Shown piece after piece: positions 42,965-49,650 of a stretch of 64,000 nt of DNA. The position numbers and the translations under genes are program-made. Numbering within the stretch: position 1 is the stretch's first letter; each line of letters starts with the position of its first letter. Under the pieces are notes generated by a model. It made no database searches. It was not told where the DNA came from and saw only the letters and a list, made by a program, of their open reading frames with translations. The DNA lies in assembly GCF_003943415.1 (NCBI RefSeq), contig NZ_RJPK01000001.1, forward strand, positions 310,001 through 374,000, written 5' to 3'. The stretch is from Streptococcus oralis (GTDB lineage: Bacteria; Bacillota; Bacilli; Lactobacillales; Streptococcaceae).

Positions 42965-44173
42965 TTGAGAGATAAAAAGTATCCATATGAGTTGTTTGCC
43001 TTTGAAGTATTCCTGCAACTAAGCGATGTCTACCTGCGTTCTGGCCGTTCTTGTCAAGCAGGTCAAGTCATTTCTCAAAGTTTAGAATTGGTAAAGATTT
43101 CTGAAAATAGCTTAGAAAATCTTTTTAGTCTCTATCGAATCAAGGAAAAACTCGCTGTATTTTATATTGACAGTGGTCAGTATAAAAAAGCTTCTCACTT
43201 AATGGCAGATCTCCACGCTATTTTTAAAGAGCTGCTAGATTTATTGTTAGCTTATGATTCAATTTCAAATTATTTTCAATCCTTGAAGTCCGAATACTAT
43301 GGGGATGTTCTCTGTATGGAAATCTATAGTCTCTTATTTCAAGCCCAGCAGGAAGATTTTAAATTAGAGACTATCATCCGTTTATCTGATGAGGGCTTGC
43401 AACAGTATCCGAGTTTCCCAGGAGAATTGGAACGTCATCGGCAATATCGTAGTAGAATTGAACTTCTGAGAAAGGATGCTAAAGCTGCGCTTCATTGGTT
43501 GATTTTAGCGATTGACTATGATCATAGGATGGATAGTGAGATAGATGAGGTTGTGATTCAAGATTTTTGGGATAGGGTTGAGCGACAAGAGACAACCATT
43601 AGTCAACAGTTCTATGCCATGTATTACTCTTTAATCATGACTGAGGCTTGTCAGCAGGATATAGAATTTGCTAAACTACTTTATACTGCCTTTGTCAAAC
43701 ATCCAATCTATCAAGAGTTCTTTTCATTTCACAAGCGAAATAAGTTAACAAAGTTAGTAAATACGGAGAAAATTTTCTACCATCCTATGGAGATAGTCTA
43801 TTGGAATTTTGCTAATTATTATCGCTTTGAGGGAAAAATGGAAGACAGCCTGAATTGCTATGATAAGGATATTAAAGTATGTATGAGAAACCAAGATAGT
43901 TTCACGCTGAAACTACGCTCCATCCCAATCTATGCAGCTAAAATTAGCTGCGAGAAGTTGCAAGGGAAAAAATCTAATACTTACGAAAAATTAAAAGCTA
44001 CCCTTCATCAATCGGAAAACATGATGAAGGGCTATACTGGCAAAAACGATGTTGATTTTTCAGAAACGGAAGAATTGCTGAGAGAATGGACGGGATTTTT
44101 TGACAATCTTGATCAAAAATCGGAGACTATTTCTGATAAGCTTTGGTCTTTTTCTCAGAAATGGAGATATTAA
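42965..44173 (+). pseudogene. Decayed ancillary gene, C-terminal TPR-like piece
   Basis: Up to 402 residues from a TTG at 42965; the frame is open back to the TAA at 42857. It is all-helical with TPR-like spacing (for example FLQLSDVYLRSGRSCQAG and LAVFYIDSGQYKKASHL). It shares the frame of the DUF3800-like piece upstream, broken only by two TAA codons, so an ancestral protein of about 620 residues is likely. No good ribosome binding site precedes the TTG. It ends right at the start of the DEDD gene (TAAATG). Function unknown; possibly still translated as a fragment. Confidence 0.6.
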
Positions 44174-44686
44174 ATGGAGTATCGTTTTATTGTAGATGCT
44201 GAGGTGGATGGTCTTTATGGTCCCCTGCTGACGATGGCTGTCATAGTCACAAAGCTAGATGGAACGGAAGTAGCCACTTTTTACGGTGGTGTACCTAGGC
44301 AGATTGCAGAGACCAAAGAAGCCTGGGTGTTGGAACATGTCATTCCCTACATAGGAGCTTATCAAGCTTTTGATACAGAAGAAGAGCTCTTGGAAGAGGT
44401 CTGGCAGCTCTGGTGTACTTATCGGACTTCCGCGCGTTGCTTTGCAGATGTACCCTTTCCTGTAGAGAGTCGGCTTTTTCATAAGATGGTAGAAAAGGAC
44501 AGGCAAAATAGAGCATTTATGGCTCCCTTTCCAATTATTGATGTTGCCAGTCTTTTGTACGCAAGAGGATTTGAACCCATTGGAAACCGACTGGATTTAG
44601 TTTCGCATTTCGAAGGAAGACTACATAATGCGCTAGATGATGTCAGACTATCAAGTCGTATCATCCAAAGACTGCTTGGTGAGTGA
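44174..44686 (+). CDS. CRISPR-associated DEDDh-family nuclease (candidate SAM-AMP phosphodiesterase)
   Basis: A 170-residue RNase H-like exonuclease. Motif I is FIVDAEVDG (D8, E10), a candidate second Asp is D92 (CFADVPF), and motif III is HNALDDVRLSSR (H151, D156), so the DEDDh catalytic set is complete. It lies in the type III-B operon, near a divergent CorA-like gene. In type III-B systems with CorA effectors, an NrN, DEDD or SAM-lyase-type gene is usually adjacent and degrades the SAM-AMP messenger; by analogy this is the off-switch. The fold and residues are seen; the substrate is inferred. A role in trimming crRNA 3' ends is an alternative. Confidence 0.75.
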   Translation: MEYRFIVDAEVDGLYGPLLTMAVIVTKLDGTEVATFYGGVPRQIAETKEAWVLEHVIPYIGAYQAFDTEEELLEEVWQLWCTYRTSARCFADVPFPVESRLFHKMVEKDRQNRAFMAPFPIIDVASLLYARGFEPIGNRLDLVSHFEGRLHNALDDVRLSSRIIQRLLGE

Positions 44687-44741
44687 GATGTTTTCGTTAT
44701 TCCTGAGACCATGAAGAGTCCAGATCCGCTTTTATTTTTTA

Positions 44742-45488
44742 TTGAAGCAGTGCCAAGTGTATCTGGACGAGGAGAAACGATTGCTGTTGTCCAAGCAGTT
44801 TGAGTTATCGCATTTTCATAATTTGCGGGCAAACTGTCGCTATTATCTTAAAAGATATAAGTCCAATAAGTCTCTTTTAGAGATTGAAAAAGACTTGACG
44901 ATGGCGATTAAGGAAGTTCATCGCAAAAAGTCGGTCGATGATTTGATGCTTTTAGAGGCACGAGTCAAGCAGATATACGATCCTATGTTTAATGAGATTC
45001 TGAATCAAAGTGGTTTTTCTTTTGTTAAGCGAACCAAGCGGCCACCTCGAGATCCACTAAATGCTTTGATTAGCTTTTGCAATACGATTTTGTACAGTCG
45101 TGTTCTGCGCCTGATCTGGCAGGCTAGACTGGATCCTAAAATTGGAGTGCTCCATGCTTCAAATAATCGTCCTTACAGTTTGCATCTGGATTTTGCGGAT
45201 TATATGAAGCCGGTTATCGTGGATCGAGTGATTTTGAGTTTGATCAATAAACATCAAATCAATGCCACAGATCATTTTGAAGAAAGGGAAGATGGCTCGG
45301 TTTATCTGAATCGGGAAGGGAAGTATATCGTCTTGAGAAGTTTTGAGGAAAAACTACAGACGAGGCTAGTCATGGGAGGATCGACCTATACCTATGCCCA
45401 GCTCATCCAGCACGACATTCGGCAGTTTAAGAGAATCTTGCAGCAGGATGGGGACTTGAAGCGCTTTAAACCCTACAAATACTATTAA
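44742..45488 (+). pseudogene. cas1: Cas1 integrase, 5'-truncated
   Basis: The frame encodes the helical catalytic domain of Cas1: YLDEEKRLLLSKQF, the Glu region LLEARVKQIYDPMF, KRPPRDPLNALISFCNTILYS, and the His region VLHASNNRPYSLHLDFADYMKPVIVD. The N-terminal beta domain of about 80 residues is absent; an in-frame TGA lies at 44712, and no ATG start exists (TTG at 44742 is only the first possible codon). The Cas1 dimer interface is thus lost, so spacer integration in cis is unlikely. It is followed by a large hairpin and the leader of array 1. Confidence 0.85.
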
Positions 45489-45585
45489 AAAGTCGGTCGA
45501 TCTTTTCGATATTTTGTCTCTTTTTCAAAAGCTGTCAACCAAGCGGTTTAGGAGCGATGGGTACAAAAAGATCGACCGACTTTTT
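45487..45585. repeat. Perfect 20-bp inverted repeat between cas1 and the array 1 leader
   Basis: AAAAAGTCGGTCGATCTTTT (45487-45506) and its exact reverse complement (45566-45585) flank a 59-base loop. The right arm ends in a T run, so it may be a bidirectional terminator that keeps cas mRNA from running into the CRISPR array. The long loop is unusual for a terminator, and a tiny mobile element is another reading. Confidence 0.7.
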
Positions 45586-45596
45586 TCATTGAAATC

Positions 45597-45652
45597 TTGA
45601 AAAAAGCACTATTTTTTGATACAATCAATCTAGAAACAGCGAAAATACTGTT
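45597..45652 (+). promoter_or_regulatory. Leader and promoter of CRISPR array 1
   Basis: TTGAAA (45597-45602), 17-base spacer, TACAAT (45620-45625). A short hairpin (AACAG / CTGTT, 45637-45652 region) sits before the first repeat. The same leader is present before array 2 (47816-47871) with only a few substitutions. Confidence 0.8.
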
Positions 45653-46190
45653 GTTATACCTTACCTATAAGGAATTGAGACGTTGCTTCCTACAACAAAA
45701 GCCAGAACCTCAATTCGTGATTCTGTTATACCTTACCTATAAGGAATTGAGATTTGACTGTCTCCTATGAGACTTTTTAATTTCTCCCAGCAGCTCTTTG
45801 GTTATACCTTACCTATAAGGAATTGAGACAATGTGGGTCTAGGTAATGTGGCTTCTCAACCTGACGTGAATCGTTCTACCTTACCTATAAGGAATTGAGA
45901 CTCTATCTCCCACGTTAGGATATGATGAAGCAAATTGTTATACCTTACCTATAAGGAATTGAGACATTATCTTTGGGCGACGATCTGAAGTGTCCCAGTG
46001 AGTGACTTGAACACTATAAGTTGGACGTTATACCTTACCTATAAGGAATTGAGACGCTTGTCCCCAGAGTCCGTTAGTCTCTGCGTCGAATGAGAAAAGT
46101 TCTACCTTACCTATAAGGAATTGAGACGAGCGAGCAATATCACGATTGCGTTTATAAGGTTGGTCGTAATACCTTACCTATAAGGAATTG
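45653..46190 (+). CRISPR. CRISPR array 1 (8 repeats, 7 spacers)
   Basis: 29-nt repeats with core CCTTACCTATAAGG (5-bp stem) and 3' end AATTGAGAC, starting at 45653, 45725, 45801, 45873, 45937, 46027, 46099 and 46166. Position 4 is A or C (GTTATACC or GTTCTACC; C in repeats 4 and 7). Repeat 2 ends in T instead of C. The last repeat is degenerate at both ends (GTAATACC... AATTG only), which marks the leader-distal end. Spacers are 43, 47, 43, 35, 61, 43 and 38 nt. The 3' tag ATTGAGAC fits a Cas6-made type III crRNA tag. Transcription is to the right from the leader. Confidence 0.98.
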
Positions 46191-46205
46191 GTTTGTTCAA
46201 CTGAA

Positions 46206-46229
46206 AAAACTTGCGGGAGCAAGTTTTTT
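46206..46229 (+). terminator. Terminator of CRISPR array 1
   Basis: AAAACTTGC / GCAAGTTTT with loop GGGA and a T run, just after the last repeat. Confidence 0.85.
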
Positions 46230-46239
46230 GTGGTATATT
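46211..46239 (+). promoter_or_regulatory. Candidate promoter of the corA-like gene
   Basis: TTGCGG (46211-46216) and TATATT (46234-46239) are separated by 17 bases. The -35 box lies within the array terminator hairpin, so the effector gene appears to have its own transcription start. Confidence 0.5.
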
Positions 46240-46280
46240 GGAAGTGCTTTCATGATGAATATCTTATTCGGAGGTTGTTT

Positions 46281-47756
46281 ATGTCTGAGAGTCAATCTGT
46301 ATATAGTCACCATATCTTTGTTTTGCCCTTTGCGGCCAAGGGGCTGGAGTCTTTTCCGAAGTCTTCCAAGTGGAAGAAACTCAGCCAAGATGCTAATGAG
46401 CTTCCCTATCTAAATTTAGAAGATGCTGAAAAAAGTGAGCGATTAAAGTACGCTTATCGCCGATATTTTAATAAAGAAGCAGAGGAGCTGATTTTCCGCA
46501 ATCCTGAGCTGGTCACAAACTATGCTTATACTGGCTTAGAAAAAGGTGAGGTGTATCGAATTTCTTATTATAATCAAATCAACAAACTTGAGTGTTATGA
46601 TCTGACGCTTGACTATATCATGCTTCGTTATTTTCCAAATTTAAAAGCAGGTTTCCTGATTTTTTCAATGGAAAATCGTTACTATGATGAATTGGAAGAT
46701 ATTAAAAACATCAACCAGTATGGTCGCCATCTCTATGCTCCTTTTTTGACTCCATTGTTGTGTGGTTTAGTCTCACCAAATAATATTGAGCTGATTAAGA
46801 GTGAAAAAATTAACGAGCCTCCACAGCCGTGCGACTTGATTTCTACCTATGGAATCATGTCAGCTCCGAAAGAAATTTTGCAGGATTTCTTTGGCTTGCC
46901 AGAGGAAGCGATATTCCCAGAGGATATCTCGCAGTTTGAATCTAAGCCTCATCTGGAGATCATCATTGATGACCGCATGTATGTGGTGAGCTACATGATG
47001 GTTCCTGAAGTAGAGGAGTTGATTTATAAAACGGCGAATTGGGCGAATTTTGATGATTCGAAGCAGAGTTTAGAGGAGATGAAGCTTCTTTATAGTATTT
47101 TATACGTTGATAAGGGAGATTCAACATGTCTGAGTCGAGATATGCTAAAGGCAGAGTTGGAAAAGCTTCTCTATACGAGGTGGTCAGCTGAGGGAAGTCT
47201 TTATATGGCCAGTCAGCACTCGATGATTTTTATGAGTAGTTCTGATTTTCCAGAGTTTTTCCTCAAAGGCTACTTTTTGTCGGAATATCTGGACTTAGCC
47301 TTGATTACGCTCAGTCAGAGGATTGGTATTCTGAAGTATTCTAAGGATGCGGGGGATAGGGTCAATGCTAGAGTTTCTGATAAACTGAAGTTGCAGAAGG
47401 CTTACACGACCTTTAAAAATCAATTTCTGCTTCCGGAACTTTGCCCGCAGGAGCAGGCGATTGAGATCTACGAATTGCTGCAAACTTCTCTCTATATCGA
47501 GAAGCATATCAATCTCCTAGATAGTCAAATCAGTGAACTGCATGATATCAGCCAGACGGAAGCAAGCAATAAATTGAATGACAGAGTATTAGTACTAACC
47601 GTTTTAAGTATTGCATTAGCAATCATTCCGAACATCAAAGAACTGCAGGAACACTGTCTGACGATTTGCAATCTGAGCCTGACGTATTCATCTTGGCTTA
47701 CTTTGCTTATTCCTCTTTTGACAATTGCTTTTATCTATTTCAAAAAGCGAAAATAA
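46281..47756 (+). CDS. CRISPR-associated divergent CorA-like membrane effector
   Basis: A 491-residue protein: a large cytoplasmic N-terminal domain (1-430) and two C-terminal membrane helices (about 433-452 and 467-487), the CorA layout. Residues 118-156 include FPNLKAGFLIFSMEN and INQYGRHLYAPFLTP, motifs I associate with the CorA subfamily linked to type III-B systems. The GMN ion-selectivity motif of true CorA is absent. In the SAM-AMP pathway such a protein binds the messenger and disturbs the membrane, causing dormancy or death of infected cells. Start ATG at 46281 after GGAGG; the longer frame from 46188 overlaps the array and is rejected. It sits between the two CRISPR arrays. Confidence 0.82.
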   Translation: MSESQSVYSHHIFVLPFAAKGLESFPKSSKWKKLSQDANELPYLNLEDAEKSERLKYAYRRYFNKEAEELIFRNPELVTNYAYTGLEKGEVYRISYYNQINKLECYDLTLDYIMLRYFPNLKAGFLIFSMENRYYDELEDIKNINQYGRHLYAPFLTPLLCGLVSPNNIELIKSEKINEPPQPCDLISTYGIMSAPKEILQDFFGLPEEAIFPEDISQFESKPHLEIIIDDRMYVVSYMMVPEVEELIYKTANWANFDDSKQSLEEMKLLYSILYVDKGDSTCLSRDMLKAELEKLLYTRWSAEGSLYMASQHSMIFMSSSDFPEFFLKGYFLSEYLDLALITLSQRIGILKYSKDAGDRVNARVSDKLKLQKAYTTFKNQFLLPELCPQEQAIEIYELLQTSLYIEKHINLLDSQISELHDISQTEASNKLNDRVLVLTVLSIALAIIPNIKELQEHCLTICNLSLTYSSWLTLLIPLLTIAFIYFKKRK

Positions 47757-47819
47757 ATGTATATTATCTGGACATACGATGCTCATCACAAGCGCGTGGC
47801 TAAGGTTTTGAAATCTTGA
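47757..47819 (+). pseudogene. cas2: Cas2 remnant (first 20 codons)
   Basis: MYIIWTYDAHHKRVAKVLKS then TGA. The beta1 strand and Asp of Cas2 (YIIVTYD in intact homologues) and the following KRVAKVLK helix are clear, after which the sequence passes straight into the leader of array 2; the TGA is part of the leader's TTGAAA -35 box. The remaining 65-75 residues are lost. The start follows the corA stop by one base overlap region (TAAATG). Confidence 0.85.
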
Positions 47820-47871
47820 AAAAAGCCCTGTTTTTTGATACAATCAATCTAGCAACAGCGAAAATGCTGTT
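47816..47871 (+). promoter_or_regulatory. Leader and promoter of CRISPR array 2
   Basis: TTGAAA (47816-47821), 17-base spacer, TACAAT (47839-47844), nearly identical over about 65 bases to the array 1 leader. Confidence 0.8.
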
Positions 47872-48488
47872 GTTATACCTTACCTATAAGGAATTGAGAC
47901 GATCCATCATTTTGACCTCCGCCAACTGGGGCTTTGCCCTGATTAGCGTTATACCTTACCTATAAGGAATTGAGACCTTGCCATTCCACATTGTACCCCA
48001 ACTCATCCAAGACTGAGATAGTTATACCTTACCTATAAGGAATTGAGACGCTCCGCACTTTGGACAAGGGAACTTATGCATCACTTTGCCTCCGTTATAC
48101 CTTACCTATAAGGAATTGAGACTCGTCGTTTGGGTGACGAAAAGGAATATGCGAATATGAATGTAACGTTCTACCTTACCTATAAGGAATTGAGACGCTG
48201 CTGCAAAGGCTTGTGCATTCTTGTTACGTTGAGTGTTCTACCTTACCTATAAGGAATTGAGACCCTGAGCTTTTTCTTGATTGGCAGCTCTTTGTGCTGC
48301 TTCTGTGGGTTATACCTTACCTATAAGGAATTGAGACTTCGTTTGATAGAAAACGTCTTTGCCTTTGTTGTTGTAGTAGACCTTTCCGTTCTACCTTACC
48401 TATAAGGAATTGAGACACGGTCTTCCATTTTAAATTATGTGGATTTGGATGGTTTTTAAGTTCTAGATTACCTATAAAATATTGTCCA
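47872..48488 (+). CRISPR. CRISPR array 2 (8 repeats plus a degenerate ninth)
   Basis: Same 29-nt repeat as array 1, starting at 47872, 47948, 48021, 48094, 48168, 48235, 48309 and 48388, with C at position 4 in repeats 5, 6 and 8. A ninth, decayed copy lies at 48460-48488 (GTTCTA... TTACCTATAA... ATTG). Spacers are 47, 44, 44, 45, 38, 45, 50 and 43 nt. Several spacers, read on the strand opposite to the crRNA, encode protein-like stretches of phage type (see findings). Confidence 0.98.
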
Positions 48489-48591
48489 TGTGTCTTTGTC
48501 TGTCTCCAAGGCACCAAAAAAGCGAGCAAATTCACGTCTGCTAGGAAGCATGAGAATTTGTTCGCCTTTTGTTTCGTAAGAATTATCAAGA
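48489..48591 (-). other. Possible short coding remnant beyond array 2
   Basis: Read on the minus strand, the frame SYETKGEQILMLPSRREFA and on to a stop inside the degenerate repeat (about 38 codons) looks protein-like but has no start and no recognised family. It may be the tail of a gene lost when the island was inserted. Confidence 0.3.
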
Positions 48592-48618
48592 AAAGCTCTC
48601 TTAGTAGGAGAGCTTTTT
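48592..48618 (+). terminator. Terminator downstream of array 2
   Basis: AAAGCTCTC / GAGAGCTTT with a 7-base loop and a T run. Confidence 0.8.
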
Positions 48619-48812
48619 CCGTGTTTCAACCATGATAGTATAGAGCCTAAGTTAGATAACTGGTCAGTTTTTTGTTACTTCATGATAGTGTTACGAATAT
48701 TTATTGGTCTATTGGGTTAAATTAAAAACATTATTTTCTATTTTATTTACCGAAAAAGCACTGTAATACAAGTAACCAATCCTTCTGTACTAGTCCTTTT
48801 TTAGTTTATCTA

Positions 48813-48821
48813 TGGTATAAT
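48813..48821 (+). promoter_or_regulatory. Extended -10 promoter of the Cof genes
   Basis: TGGTATAAT, 38 bases before the first Cof-type gene. Confidence 0.6.
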
Positions 48822-48858
48822 AGAAGATAGATTTATCAATTGGAGAATGAAGGATTTT

Positions 48859-49650
48859 ATGATTAAACTTGTAGCAACTGATATGGACGGAACCTTTCTA
48901 GATGGAGAGGGGCGGTTTGATATGGAACGCCTCAAAAACTTACTTGTTTCCTACAAGGAAAAGGGGATTTATTTTGCTGTGGCTTCAGGTCGCGGTATCT
49001 TGTCGCTGAAAAAGCTATTTGCGGATGTGCGAGATGAAGTGATTTTTATAGCTGAAAATGGGAGCTATGTTGAGTTTCATGGTGAGGATATGTACGAGGC
49101 TACTATGTCTCGGGATTTTTACTTGAGCACTTTTGAAGCTTTGAAGAAATCGCCTTATTTTGATGAAAGAAAAATGCTCCTGACTGGGGAAAAAGCTTGT
49201 TACGTATTAGACACAGTGGATGAGACCTATCTCAAATTCAGCCGTCACTACAATGAGAATATCCAAAAAGTAGCGAGTCTGGAATTTATCAAGGATGAGA
49301 TTTTTAAATTCACCACGAACTTCACAGAAGATACGATAGAAGTTGGAGAGGCCTGGGTCAATGAAAATGTTCCTGGTGTCAATGCCATGACAACAGGTTT
49401 TGAATCCATCGATATTGTCTTGGACTATGTTGATAAGGGTGTGGCTATTGTTGAGCTAGCCAAAAAACTTGGTCTAACCATGGATCAGGTCATGGCGTTT
49501 GGAGATAATCTCAATGACCTTCACATGATGCAGGTCGTCGGGCACCCAATCGCTCCCGAAAACGCGCGACCAGAGATTTTAGAATTAGCAGAGATAGTGA
49601 TTGGCCACCATAAGGACCAATCAGTGATGGCTTATATGGAGGGTTTGTAA
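48859..49650 (+). CDS. Cof-type HAD-family phosphatase
   Basis: A 263-residue HAD hydrolase, subfamily IIB. Motif I is VATDMDGTFL (nucleophile Asp and general acid Asp), motif II AVASGRG, and motif IV MAFGDNLNDLHMM. Likely substrate is a sugar phosphate or cofactor phosphate. ATG at 48859 is chosen over the ATG at 48847 because the latter is too close to GGAGA. It overlaps the next gene by one base (TAATG). Confidence 0.9.
   Translation: MIKLVATDMDGTFLDGEGRFDMERLKNLLVSYKEKGIYFAVASGRGILSLKKLFADVRDEVIFIAENGSYVEFHGEDMYEATMSRDFYLSTFEALKKSPYFDERKMLLTGEKACYVLDTVDETYLKFSRHYNENIQKVASLEFIKDEIFKFTTNFTEDTIEVGEAWVNENVPGVNAMTTGFESIDIVLDYVDKGVAIVELAKKLGLTMDQVMAFGDNLNDLHMMQVVGHPIAPENARPEILELAEIVIGHHKDQSVMAYMEGL

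Noticed and set aside
46188..46280. N-terminal extension of the corA-like frame back into the array
   Set aside because: The first 31 codons overlap the last repeat and the array terminator; GGAGG at 46270 fits the ATG at 46281.
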